From CAVSWT01 sp963731745 (GTDB taxonomy: Bacteria > Bacteroidota > Ignavibacteria > Ignavibacteriales > Ignavibacteriaceae), in contig CAVSWT010000010.1 in the NCBI GenBank assembly GCA_963731745.1, positions 496,001 through 560,000 of the forward strand: a DNA stretch of 64,000 nt. Reading direction: 5' to 3'. The notes under the pieces were generated by a model. It was not told the origin of the DNA. It was given only the letters and a program-made list of their open reading frames with translations, and did not search any database. Position numbers and translations under genes: made by a program. Positions 18,351-28,400 of this stretch are shown here, in pieces (within the stretch, counting starts at the first letter, position 1; every line of letters begins with the position of its first letter).

Positions 18351-18530
18351 AATAAATCAATCTCCATATTATTAAATGACAAAATTATAATAGGAATACG
18401 AACTGAAGAATGGATAATGAAAGAATGAAAATTAATGTTTAATCAAAGTATTTATCAACTGAAAAGTTCTGATTTGAAGATACAATATTTAATCAAAAAA
18501 AGAAATTATTAATTTGGTTTAGAGGAAATT

Positions 18531-19490
18531 CTAAAGCGGTTCTCTCCTTAAATATTCTGTTGTGGTTATTTTTCTTTGTATGTCGTTAATGACGTTTTCT
18601 ACCTGCTGAGAATTCAATTTTAAATCACTCGCTATTTGTTCGGAAGGGATACCTCTTTCCCATCCTATCCAAATTTTATCAAGAGTATCGAATGGAACTC
18701 TAAAAAAGAATTCTTCCTGAGTTTGTTCGGCGCTGTATGTATCAGTGGTTGGAGTCCTTTTTCTGATTTCATAAGGTATATTTAAATATTCGGCTAACTG
18801 ATAAACCTGGGTTTTAAATAAATGTGCAATTGGTTTTGCATCGGCTGCACCGTCACCATACTTAACAAAAAAACCTTGTTCATGCTCATTTTTATTAGCG
18901 GTTCCGATTACTGCAAAATTTCTTGCATCTGCATGAAAGTATAACATACTCATTCGGGCCCGCTGCTTAAAATTTGAAGCTGCTACAATTTCTAAGTATT
19001 CCTTTACTGGTAAACGCAGGGTAGTTTCCTTTCCTTCCGGGGAAAATATTTTAACAAAAAAAACATTTAAAGTTTCTTTATCCAGCAGCTTATCAGGTAA
19101 AATAATTTTTGCTTTATAACTATTATCAAATTCAGTGAATACCCTTTTAATTGCTTCATCTCTTCTTCTGTAGCAGCCAAAACCTTCAAGTGCTCCGGTT
19201 ATGTCTTCAATAACATATTTTACTCCATAAGTTTTACAAAGATCTCTTGCCAATATGAAATTATCTTTACTTGATTCTTTTTCAGGCAGCATTACGCCCA
19301 GCACTTTGTTCTGCCCAAAAGCTTTAGCACATAATGCTAATACAACTGAAGAGTCTATCCCACCGCTTATCCCAACAATTGCTCCTCTTTTTTTCAGAAT
19401 TGCTGACATGTCATTTTTTAATTTAGCAACAATTTTTTCTGTCACTACTTTTGGGTCAATTTTAATTAATTCTTTTATTGAGCCGGACAT
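18531..19490 (-). CDS. nadE: NAD+ synthase family protein (ammonia-dependent type)
   Basis: Amidates the nicotinate of deamido-NAD through an adenylate. 319 residues, with no N-terminal glutaminase domain, so ammonia is the predicted nitrogen source. ATP pyrophosphatase loop ISGGIDSS at residues 41-48; family blocks GTANKNEHEQGFFVKYGDGA and IAHLFKTQVYQLAEYL. RBS CGGAG precedes the ATG. It lies 21 bases after an AMP-forming ligase, amidotransferase and ACP, so it may be a housekeeping NadE or a paralog that amidates another carboxylate in that pathway; the sequence alone does not decide this. Confidence 0.88.
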   Translation of the reverse strand: MSGSIKELIKIDPKVVTEKIVAKLKNDMSAILKKRGAIVGISGGIDSSVVLALCAKAFGQNKVLGVMLPEKESSKDNFILARDLCKTYGVKYVIEDITGALEGFGCYRRRDEAIKRVFTEFDNSYKAKIILPDKLLDKETLNVFFVKIFSPEGKETTLRLPVKEYLEIVAASNFKQRARMSMLYFHADARNFAVIGTANKNEHEQGFFVKYGDGAADAKPIAHLFKTQVYQLAEYLNIPYEIRKRTPTTDTYSAEQTQEEFFFRVPFDTLDKIWIGWERGIPSEQIASDLKLNSQQVENVINDIQRKITTTEYLRREPL

Positions 19491-19511
19491 TTTTTCTCCG
19501 ATATGTTTTAT

Positions 19512-21092
19512 TTAAGAATTTAAAGTCTTTAATATTTTTTTATCAATTTTACCATTTATGCTTTTAGGAAGTTGATCTAAAAACTCAATGTATTTAGGCA
19601 CCATAAAAGGTTCCAACTTCTCAGAACAATGTTTAAGTATATCTTTTACATTCAAATTAGAATCATTCTTCTTTACAACAAAAGCTTTTATTGCGTTGCC
19701 AAGGATTTGATCTTGAACCGGAATCACAGCTGAATCAATTATGCCTTCCATACTGTTTATCGTATGCTCTACTTCTTTGGGACTAACTTTTTCACCTTTT
19801 GTTTTTATGATATCATCTTTTCGGCTTACAAAATATAAATATCCTTCTTCATCTTTTTTGAAAAGATCACCGGAAAATAATAATTTTTCTCCAGGTATCT
19901 TCCCTTCTCGAAAAGTTTTCTCAGTTAATTCAGGAGAATTCCAATAACCCCTCATTACATTCGATCCGCGTATAACTAACTCACCAACTTCACCGGTACA
20001 TACTTCTTCACCATTTTCATTTAATATTAAAACTTCACAATTGGGGATTGCTTTTCCAACCGAACTTGGGCGAATACTAATTTGTTCAGGGTTCAAATAT
20101 GATACTCTTTGGCATTCAGTTAAGCCGTACATAGAAAATATTTTCGTTTCCGGCAGTATACTTTTTAATTTCAAAATTCTTTCCGCAGAAAGAGATGCTC
20201 CCGCGTTAGTAATATATCTTAATGAACTTAAATTATATTTATCAATATTTTTTTGATTAAAAAGTAAAGCAAATATAGTTGGGACCATCGGGAAACCCGT
20301 TGCTTTTTCCTTTTCAATTAATTGAAGAATTTTAATTGGAAACATAAAGGATGATTCGATTATTACTGTACCACCATACATTATACTTGGAATTATTTGA
20401 TATAAACCATATCCAAAGGAAAGTGGTAACACGTTTAGAATAATATCATCTGTGTTGTTCTCCAAGTATTGTATAATGCTTTTTGAAACAGTAAGCATAT
20501 TAAAATGAGATGACATTACTCCTTTAGGTTCACCGGTTGTGCCGGATGTATACAGCAATGCAGCTAAATCGTAATCTATTATTCCTTCGACAATAGGTTT
20601 ATTATAATCATCAATAGGTTCGTCAAAATTATTTAGCAGATCATTCCAATTAAATTTATTCTCTTTTGTTCCAAACTCCTGATCTTTTTTATCTGGAATG
20701 CTTACGATCTTCGGAATAAACTTCAAATTTTTTAAAGCCTTATAAACAATCTCACTTTTCTTTTCATTTGTTATTATTAAAGATGCAGAAGAATCATTTA
20801 TAATGTAATTTAATTTTTCGGATTTAATTGAATCATTTAGAATTATAAATGCAGCCCCAGCTTTTAAAATCCCATAAAAAGCAATTACTATATCAGAAGA
20901 GTTTTCTAAATAAACAATTATCCTGTCTCGTCTTTTAATTCCTAATTTTTTTAAGGAAGATGCGAGACTCGTGGATTTTTCATTAAGTTCCTGATAGTTA
21001 ATTCTAATATCTTTATATATAATCGCAGTTTTATTTGGATAAAGTTTAGCGGTTCTTATTAAATAATCATGCACCAGAACTGGATCAATCAT
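19512..21092 (-). CDS. AMP-forming acyl-CoA / acyl-ACP ligase (ANL superfamily)
   Basis: Adenylates a carboxylic acid and probably loads it on the neighbouring ACP or CoA. 526 residues with the full set of ANL motifs: ATP loop YTSGTTGEPKGVMSSH (about 180), YGLTECQR, the hinge region SGDLFKKDEEGYLYFVSRKDD, and the catalytic C-terminal lysine in SINGKIDKKIL. It overlaps the end of the amidotransferase gene by 8 bases, so coupling is likely. Similar ligase-amidotransferase-ACP trios occur in exopolysaccharide and exosortase loci, but no exosortase or glycosyltransferase is visible here. Substrate unknown. Confidence 0.88.
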   Translation of the reverse strand: MIDPVLVHDYLIRTAKLYPNKTAIIYKDIRINYQELNEKSTSLASSLKKLGIKRRDRIIVYLENSSDIVIAFYGILKAGAAFIILNDSIKSEKLNYIINDSSASLIITNEKKSEIVYKALKNLKFIPKIVSIPDKKDQEFGTKENKFNWNDLLNNFDEPIDDYNKPIVEGIIDYDLAALLYTSGTTGEPKGVMSSHFNMLTVSKSIIQYLENNTDDIILNVLPLSFGYGLYQIIPSIMYGGTVIIESSFMFPIKILQLIEKEKATGFPMVPTIFALLFNQKNIDKYNLSSLRYITNAGASLSAERILKLKSILPETKIFSMYGLTECQRVSYLNPEQISIRPSSVGKAIPNCEVLILNENGEEVCTGEVGELVIRGSNVMRGYWNSPELTEKTFREGKIPGEKLLFSGDLFKKDEEGYLYFVSRKDDIIKTKGEKVSPKEVEHTINSMEGIIDSAVIPVQDQILGNAIKAFVVKKNDSNLNVKDILKHCSEKLEPFMVPKYIEFLDQLPKSINGKIDKKILKTLNS

Positions 21093-23070
21093 TTTTTGAT
21101 GTTCTTTTATCTATTAAAATATCTAATTTAAGATTTGAATTAATTTTTGGATTAAATTTATGAACGAATGTATCATATATAACCTGAGTGGAAAAAATTC
21201 CAGTCAATGCCATATTATCCCATTCATTACTATTTTCAAATTTAGCAATTTTCTTAAAGAGTTTTTCAGATTTAACTTCATCGAAAATACCAAAATTTTT
21301 CAAACTTTCAGCCGAGCAATATTCATTAAAAATTTCTTTATTTTTTTCACTCAGTAGACTTTGTTTTATTGGTGCTCTGTAGGGATGTTTAGAACGTTTA
21401 ATAATTCTTTCCGGTAATTTATCCCTAAATAATTTCTTAAGTAAGAATTTTTCACTCATTCCAAGTATTTTCCATTTGGAAGGTATTTTGCCCATAAACT
21501 CAATTAATCGATGGTCCAAAAATGGGAATCTAATTTCAATAGAATTTGCCATTGCCACTCTATCCCCCTGTGAGGATAAGAGGTAATTGCTTAAGAATGT
21601 TGTCGCTTCTATGTATTGCGCTTTTGATAGATAATCCAATTCTTTGAAATTGGAAGATAAATGTATATCGAATGATTCAAAATTACTTTTGTTAGTTTTT
21701 TGTTTTATACCGTTTGATAAAAAATTTTTTATTTTGGTCGTATTTTGCCATCTAATAAGATGTGAAAAATAATTGTTATCCAAATCATCTATTCCATTTT
21801 TAAAAAAAGCTTTTAATGTAGGAAGCAATTTTGGATCGTTTAAAATGTATGGATATAGTTTAGCTAAAAGCATCGGCCTTATTTTAGATTGAGTATTTCT
21901 TCCCCAAAACCAACGTGCTTTGGTTTCTCTAAAAATATTATAACCACCAAAAAATTCATCGGCACCTTCACCGGTAAGAACAACTTTTAAATTTTCTTCG
22001 TGCACTAACTTAGAAAGCATATATAACGGGACAGGTGCAGTACGTAATATTGGTTTTTCGATATTCCATAAAACTTTTGGGAAAACTGAACCAATATCCT
22101 CATTTTTTGCAATTACTTCCCGATGATTTGTCTTAAGAAATTGAACAAGTTCAGTTTGATAGCTTCCTTCATCGTACTTATCATCTTCAAACCTGATACC
22201 GAAAGTTTTTAAATGATTATTAAAACTATTATTAACAATCGATGTTATGATTGATGAATCAAGTCCGCCGCTTAGATAAGCTCCAACAGGAACATCTGCA
22301 CGTAAACGAAATTTTATTGAATCATACAGAAGTGAATTAATTTCGTCAGTAATTTTATTAAGAGTCCAATCAACTTGTTCTTCGACTGGATAAAATGGCA
22401 ATTCCCAATATTTGTTCAATGTAATCCCAGATGCTGAAACTTTCAGGTAACAGCCAGGTGGAACTTCCTTTATGTTTTCAAATATTGTTTGACCTGGAAG
22501 AGTTGTCCAATAAGTAAATATTTGATCGAGTGAATCAGGATTTAATTTTCTTTCAACTTTATTACTGTAAGCAAAAATTGCTTTAATTTCTGAAGCAAAA
22601 ATTAATTGATCATTTTGAATTGTATAATGAAGAGGACGAATTCCTACTCTGTCTCTTGCTAGCAGAAACTCTCTTTTTTTAGAGTCCCAAATAGCAAAAG
22701 AAAATTGACCATTTAAATAATTTAAAAAATCCATTCCCTTTTCTTCATAAAGGTGTAGTATAACTTCCGTATCGGTATTTGTGTAAAAAGTGTGGCCGGA
22801 TTTTGAAAGATCTGCTCTTAATTCTGAATAATTAAATATTTCACCATTAAAAGTAATCCATAATGTTTCATCCTCATTATGAATTGGTTGAGCTCCGCCT
22901 TTTATTCCTATGATGCTTAAACGAGCATGTGCTAATCCGACAAAATCATCGACGTAAATACCTTTCTCGTCCGGTCCTCTATGATTTAAAAGAGAAAGCG
23001 CTTCCTTTAATTTTTCAATTTTTACTGGATTAGGGTTTTTTAAATTTAGAACTCCAGCTATTCCGCACAT
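21085..23070 (-). CDS. asnB: Asparagine synthase (glutamine-hydrolysing)-like amidotransferase
   Basis: Class II glutamine amidotransferase fused to an AsnB-type synthetase domain; makes an amide from a carboxylate using Gln and ATP. 661 residues. MCGIAGVL at the start exposes the catalytic Cys2 after Met removal; the glutaminase domain runs to about 190 (LNHRGPDEKGIYVD, FNGEIFNYSELR). The synthetase domain has the pyrophosphatase loop YLSGGLDSSIITSIV near 265 and GEGADEFFGGYN. AsnB homologs in ACP/ligase clusters often act on pathway intermediates rather than aspartate. It begins two bases after the ACP stop. Confidence 0.92.
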   Translation of the reverse strand: MCGIAGVLNLKNPNPVKIEKLKEALSLLNHRGPDEKGIYVDDFVGLAHARLSIIGIKGGAQPIHNEDETLWITFNGEIFNYSELRADLSKSGHTFYTNTDTEVILHLYEEKGMDFLNYLNGQFSFAIWDSKKREFLLARDRVGIRPLHYTIQNDQLIFASEIKAIFAYSNKVERKLNPDSLDQIFTYWTTLPGQTIFENIKEVPPGCYLKVSASGITLNKYWELPFYPVEEQVDWTLNKITDEINSLLYDSIKFRLRADVPVGAYLSGGLDSSIITSIVNNSFNNHLKTFGIRFEDDKYDEGSYQTELVQFLKTNHREVIAKNEDIGSVFPKVLWNIEKPILRTAPVPLYMLSKLVHEENLKVVLTGEGADEFFGGYNIFRETKARWFWGRNTQSKIRPMLLAKLYPYILNDPKLLPTLKAFFKNGIDDLDNNYFSHLIRWQNTTKIKNFLSNGIKQKTNKSNFESFDIHLSSNFKELDYLSKAQYIEATTFLSNYLLSSQGDRVAMANSIEIRFPFLDHRLIEFMGKIPSKWKILGMSEKFLLKKLFRDKLPERIIKRSKHPYRAPIKQSLLSEKNKEIFNEYCSAESLKNFGIFDEVKSEKLFKKIAKFENSNEWDNMALTGIFSTQVIYDTFVHKFNPKINSNLKLDILIDKRTSKND

Positions 23071-23072
23071 GG

Positions 23073-23330
23073 TTAATTAGCGGAGTTAACGAATTGTTTT
23101 TTTTGTAGAAATGAGGCCACGGTATTTAGACTTGAAAAATTTTCAGGAATTAGGTCTTCATCTTCGATTGTCAAATTATAGGTTTCTTCAATATAGCTCA
23201 CTAATTCTAATATACCAGTTGAATCAATGATACCTTTTTCAAAAAAATTAGTGTCATTGGAAACCTGATCACCTTCTCCAAAAAGAAAATTTTCAACTAT
23301 AAATTCGCGTATTGTGGGGATATATTCCAT
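23073..23330 (-). CDS. Acyl carrier protein
   Basis: Carries an acyl or aminoacyl group on a phosphopantetheine arm. 85 residues from the ATG at 23330 (MEYIPTIREFIVENF); an upstream in-frame TTG at 23363 has no family support. Ser37 in GIIDSTGILELVSYIEE is the predicted attachment site. Acidic throughout, four-helix ACP pattern, not the housekeeping fatty-acid ACP (which typically has DSLDxVEL). It opens the ACP-amidotransferase-ligase-NadE run, which has almost no intergenic space. Confidence 0.87.
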   Translation of the reverse strand: MEYIPTIREFIVENFLFGEGDQVSNDTNFFEKGIIDSTGILELVSYIEETYNLTIEDEDLIPENFSSLNTVASFLQKKQFVNSAN

Positions 23331-23616
23331 AATTGTCTTTTTATTCTTATTTATATAATGCAAATTAACACAAATTTCATGCTAAAAAAAATGAAATAAA
23401 AGATGCACAAATATTTATCTTTACTGAAATTACTTCGTCTTTTATTGAGAATTCAATAATAATTGAGATAGCATTATAAAATTTTTTAACAGTTTTATAA
23501 AATTTTACATTTCTTGTACAAGCGTCTTTTAACTTAGAATTTGTTACAATAAAAATCAAGAAAATACAATTTCTTTTTTTTTGATAGAATAAAAATTAGC
23601 ATTTTCTGGAAAAAAA

Positions 23617-24114
23617 TTAGGGATCAATTTTTTTATTTCTGAAGGGTTTCAAGCCTTGAACGAATTCTTCGTAAGAATATTCATGTGTAAGAGGAATGGT
23701 CACTCTAGCTAATGGACCGGGACTTTCATTTCCCCAAAATGTATGAGGCGGAACATTTCTGGAAACCACAGTCCCTCCTCTTATAACTGCTCCTTCGCCA
23801 ATAGTTACATTTGGTAGAATTACACAATGAGGACCGATATAAACATCCTTCTCAATAACTACTTTACCATAATTATTATTTTTTCTTGCGCCCCAATGTA
23901 AATGAGTAAAAATCGTTGAACGTAGGCCGATCGTACAATTATCTCCAATAATTACTGCATCAGGATAAAGCTGATCGATATAAACGAATTGACCTATCCA
24001 AACATCTTTGCCTACCCTAACTCCTCTTTTCCTCTGCAGCCAGGGTCGTAAAGAACCTCCCCCCGCAACAAAAAAAGCAAAGATTTGTAAAATGCGGTTC
24101 AAAATTAATTTCAT
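23617..24114 (-). CDS. Left-handed beta-helix (hexapeptide) acyltransferase
   Basis: O- or N-acetyltransferase-like protein of the serine/maltose acetyltransferase superfamily. 165 residues; after a hydrophobic N-terminus (about 1-20) it shows hexapeptide turns: VGKDVWIGQFVYID, IIGDNCTIGLRSTIF, VIEKDVYIGPHCVILPNVTIGEGAVIRGGTVV. The likely catalytic His is in FTHLHWGAR. Acceptor unknown. It lies 286 bases upstream of the ACP gene on the same strand and could tailor the product of that cluster; the gap holds no gene I can support. Confidence 0.82.
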   Translation of the reverse strand: MKLILNRILQIFAFFVAGGGSLRPWLQRKRGVRVGKDVWIGQFVYIDQLYPDAVIIGDNCTIGLRSTIFTHLHWGARKNNNYGKVVIEKDVYIGPHCVILPNVTIGEGAVIRGGTVVSRNVPPHTFWGNESPGPLARVTIPLTHEYSYEEFVQGLKPFRNKKIDP

Positions 24115-24290
24115 TAGTTTTTAATTAAAATAAAAAAGAGTTATTACTTTTTTATCTATTAATTATAAGCAAAACAATTTAATCTAACAAATAATCCAAA
24201 ATTAAATATTTATCATATTATAAATATAATATAGATTGAATTTGAGGGTTGCTGGAAATTAATTTGAAAATTTAAACTCAACCCCAATGG

Positions 24291-24323
24291 TTCTTCATCC
24301 GATGCGGGCGACCAGATGAAGAA
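24291..24323. repeat. Inverted repeat with GC-rich loop
   Basis: TTCTTCATC (24291-24299) and GATGAAGAA (24315-24323) form a perfect 9-bp stem around a 15-base loop that is far more GC-rich than its surroundings. It lies between a small unknown gene and the acyltransferase gene, both on the minus strand, in a 248-base gap. No U-tract follows on either strand, so it does not look like a simple terminator. Role unknown; a structured 5' leader for the acyltransferase gene is one possibility. Confidence 0.4.
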
Positions 24324-24362
24324 ATTAAAATTAGGGCTGAGTCGAATTGCAAGAAATTTTCT

Positions 24363-24629
24363 TCATGCTTGATAATGTTTGGGTGGATTATGTACGATTT
24401 TTTTTATTGTATCGAATTGAAGGTAGGGATATTCATCCCGCAATTTATCAATTGCATCGCCGGCTCTTAATTTTTGCGATCTTAAAAATTTAAATTTCAT
24501 TCTGATCGCTCTATCACGAACAGAAGTTTCATTAAATAATCCTCTTACACTTAATACTTCATATACTTCGTCACTGATTAAGTCTCGTAAAGGATTTTTA
24601 TCGAAATTGTTTTCAAATGGACTTTCCAT
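24363..24629 (-). CDS. Small protein of unknown function
   Basis: Not recognised. 88 residues, no signal peptide or membrane segment, rich in Arg/Lys/Asp/Glu and predicted mostly helical (SDEVYEVLSVRGLFNE, VRDRAIRMKFKFLRSQ, AIDKLRDEYPYLQFDTIKKI). The ATG at 24629 has a good GGAGGAGAT ribosome binding site, which supports translation. The basic helical centre could bind nucleic acid, but no defined helix-turn-helix is evident. Confidence 0.65.
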   Translation of the reverse strand: MESPFENNFDKNPLRDLISDEVYEVLSVRGLFNETSVRDRAIRMKFKFLRSQKLRAGDAIDKLRDEYPYLQFDTIKKIVHNPPKHYQA

Positions 24630-24805
24630 ATCTCCTCCAACCTTTAGAAAATATTTATTAGTTTAATATTAATCTTAGTTCTATTTACATCTTTGAATAA
24701 TATTACACAACTGCATAGATATGCTGTTTTTCTAAAAAAAATTTGTTATTTATCTATTTTTAAGAGGTGTTACTGGAGAATGCAACTATTTTTCAGGTCT
24801 TTTTT

Positions 24806-25435
24806 CTAAATCAGTTTTTTTCGGATGGCTTTTGCAACGGCTTCTGATTGAGAATGAACGTGTAATTTTTTATAAATATTTCTGATATGATGTCGAACAG
24901 TATCAACGCTAATAAACAATTGTTCCCCAATTTCCTGGTAATTATTCCCATCAGAAAGCAAACCCAATACTTCCTTTTCTCTCACAGAAAGATTGTAATG
25001 CGAATCGCTGCTTCTTTCAGATCTAAATGAATTAATAACTTGACGTGCAATCTGAGAGCTCATTGGTGAACCGCCATTATATATATCTTTTATGGCTTCA
25101 AGTAATTTTGCAGGGGGAGTTTTCTTTACTAAATAACCGCAAGCTCCTGCACAAAGTGCATCATAAACCACTTCGCTTTCTTCATAGATGGTTAACATTA
25201 ATATATTCACATCAGAATTTATTTGTTTAGTCTTTTTTACTCCCTCAATACCGTTCATTCCTGGTAATCCAATATCCATTAAAACTACATCAACATCTAA
25301 CAAATCAACTTTATCTAAAAAGTCTTCGCAATTGCTGAAACTGCCTGTACATTTATATTCATTGGTTCGATTTATTAGTACGGCTAATCCTTCACGAATT
25401 GTATTATTATCTTCAACAATTGCAACGTTTATCAT
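24806..25435 (-). CDS. NarL/LuxR-family response regulator
   Basis: DNA-binding output of the adjacent propeller histidine kinase. 209 residues: receiver domain (1-120) with the phospho-acceptor Asp54 in VLMDIGLPGMNGIEG, switch residues in MLTIYEES, and Lys in GYLVKKTPP; C-terminal LuxR helix-turn-helix from about 147 (LSVREKEVLGLLSDGN, TVRHHIRNIYKKLHVHSQSEA). It starts three bases after the kinase stop, an obvious cognate pair. Target genes unknown. Confidence 0.94.
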   Translation of the reverse strand: MINVAIVEDNNTIREGLAVLINRTNEYKCTGSFSNCEDFLDKVDLLDVDVVLMDIGLPGMNGIEGVKKTKQINSDVNILMLTIYEESEVVYDALCAGACGYLVKKTPPAKLLEAIKDIYNGGSPMSSQIARQVINSFRSERSSDSHYNLSVREKEVLGLLSDGNNYQEIGEQLFISVDTVRHHIRNIYKKLHVHSQSEAVAKAIRKKLI

Positions 25436-25438
25436 GTA

Positions 25439-28400
25439 TTAAACTGCTTTTTTATTTAGTATAGTTCTAATTTTTTGAATTTTGCCTATCTTCCCAACGA
25501 ACCTAATAACTGTTCCTTCAGAAGTAGATTTCCATTTTAATTTTCCGCCAATAGATAATGCCCGTGTTTCGATATTTTTCATCCCATTGCCAAAATAATA
25601 TCTTTCACTGTTGATACCGATGCCATTGTCTCGAAGGCTAAGCTCAAGGATGTCCCCTCTCACATTTGCTTCCAAACTAATTTTTGAGCATTTACTGTGC
25701 TTGATTGAATTATTAATACCTTCTTTAAATATTAAGTACAAATTTTGTTTGATGTCTATAGGCAGCTTTATGTCTTTTAGATTATCAATATTATTTGTTT
25801 TAAAAGCTATTCCAAGTGAAGCAAGAATATCATTGTATGAATCTTTTAATCTTACCAATAAATCATATAACGAATCTCTTTTAGGATTAACAATCCAAAC
25901 AATATCACTCATGCCGTCTATTAGTTGTCGTGAAATATCGCTGATAGTTTTTAATTCTTGTGATGATCTGTCAGGAAATAAATGTACATCCTTTGAAGCT
26001 AATTCACTTAGAATAGAAATTTCAGTTAAACCGGAACCAATGTTATCGTGTAAATCTGCGGCTAAACGAGTTTTCAATTTTTCCATTGAAAGTAAATTTC
26101 GATATTTCAAAGTGCTTAGGTAATATACTATCGCCCAGGCAGCAATAAAACACAACATTATAAACCACCAAGTGGTCCAAAAGGGCGGTAAAATAGTTAT
26201 TTGAATTTGCGCTCCTTCATTATTCCACAGATTATCATTGTTTGAACCTTTAACTCTAAATAGATATTTGCCTGGTGAAAGATCAGTATAATTTGCCATG
26301 CGCATTGTGGCGTCAACAATTTGCCAGTCTTTATCCAAACCATCAAGTTTATACATATAATGATTGTCTATTGAATTTGTGTAATCAAGAGAAGCGAATT
26401 CGAAAGTTATAAAGTTTTTGTCATGAGAAAGTACGAGCTCTTTTTTTTCTCCTTTAAGCGACTGATTTAAAACTTTTATAGATGTAATCACAATAGGCGG
26501 CACAAAAGTATTTTCAAAAATACTATCGGGATGGAAAAAATTTAAACCATTAATTCCGCCAAAATATATGTATCCGTTTGGCCCTTTTGCGTATGCTCCA
26601 CCGCTAAATTCTAAACTCTGCAAACCATCTTTTAAATCATAATTAACAAATTTTTCTGAATCAATATTAAATTTAAAAATACCATTATCAGTGCTGAGCC
26701 ATAGATTATCATTATCATCTTCAACAATTCCGTAAATGATATTTGCGCTTAAGCCGGTAGCATGAGAATATCTTTTAAATATTTCATTTTTTTTATCAAA
26801 CTTATTTAGTCCGCCGCCATACGTTCCAATCCAAAGATTATGTTTTTTATCTTCATAAATAGTAAGCACTCGGTTGTCACTTAAGCTTTGGTTATCACCC
26901 GTTCGATTAGTGTAATGAAAAAAGAGCTCTCTTTTTTTATCAAATTTATTTAAACCGCCGCCGAATGTGCCCACCCAAATATATCCCTGGGTATCTTCAT
27001 AAATTGCATAAACTCTATTATCGCTCAAACTATATTTATCATCCTGATCATGTATATACTTTTTAAATTTTATACTATTATTTTTTATAGAATTTTGATT
27101 AAATGTATTTAAACCTCCGCCAAAAGTACCAATCCAAAAGTTAGAATTTTTATCAATATATATTGATTGTATCTGATTAGCACTTATGCTGTTTGGATTG
27201 GCGCTTCTTTTATAATTATAAAACTTATTATTTTTTATATCAAATTTATCAAGGCCTCCGCTATATGTGCCTATCCATAAATTTCCATTTGCATCTTTTT
27301 CAATTGCTCTTACGTGATTATCGCTTAAGGAATTTGGGTTATTCGAATTATGCTGATAGACCTTAACTTCGTTATTTTTTTTATTGATCCGATCTAAACC
27401 ACCGCGATAAGTTCCCACCCAAAAATAATTAGTTGTATCATTATAAATTGCCCAAACAACATTATCAGAAAGCCCTTTATTTTTTTCGGTAGCGGGACTA
27501 ATCCTATCAAACTTAACCGCATTAAAAGAAAGTTTACTTATACCTTCTCCAAGGTGAGAGCCAATCCATAAAATTCCCGATTTATCTTCTAATAGCGAAA
27601 GTACATCATTGTCACCTATAGAATTTAAATTATTTGGATCGTGAATAAATCTTATAAATTTTTCGTTTGCATAATCATATCTATCAAGTCCTCCACCGAA
27701 TGTTCCAACCCAAAGCTCACCGTTTTTTCCACCGGTAATAGCCATTACAGTATTATTTGACAAACTATATCTATCCCGTTTATCATAAAAATATTTTAAA
27801 AATCTTGCCGATTTAGGTTTGAGAGATTTTTGTTCATTACTTAATTTATTAAGGCCGCCTTCATAAGTTCCAATCCAAATTGAATTAAATTTATCTTCAT
27901 ACAGCGATATTATTTTATTATCACTCAATGAAAATTTATTATTTACATCATTTCTGAAATGTTCAAATTGTAATGAATTTGATTTAGCATTTTTAATTCT
28001 CTTGATGTCTTCATTTTTAATCATTTTATCAAGCCCACCACCGAAAGTGCCTACCCACATATCACCTTGCGAATCAACCAATATTTTTGTGACTCTATTA
28101 TAACTTAAACTTGAAGTATTATTTTCATCTGAATAAAAATATTGAGGGGAATTGGTGTTTTTATCAAACTTGATAATGCCTTTTCCCCAGGTGCCTATCC
28201 AAAGAAAACCTTCTTCATCTTCGGCTATTGAAGTAATTGTGCAATTATTATTTCTGGAAAATGAAAGTGGATATTCGTAATATTCTTCATTCACAAAGGA
28301 ATTTTTATCATCAACTTTTCTATCGATATAAAATTTCTGAAAGGTTCCGGTTTTTCTGTCAAATTTATTTAGGACACCATTTATAGTCCCCATCCAAATG

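Noticed and set aside
23377..23559. A 60-codon minus-strand frame in the gap between the ACP and acyltransferase genes
   Set aside because: No ribosome binding site, biased low-complexity composition and no recognisable family; the gap is treated as noncoding.
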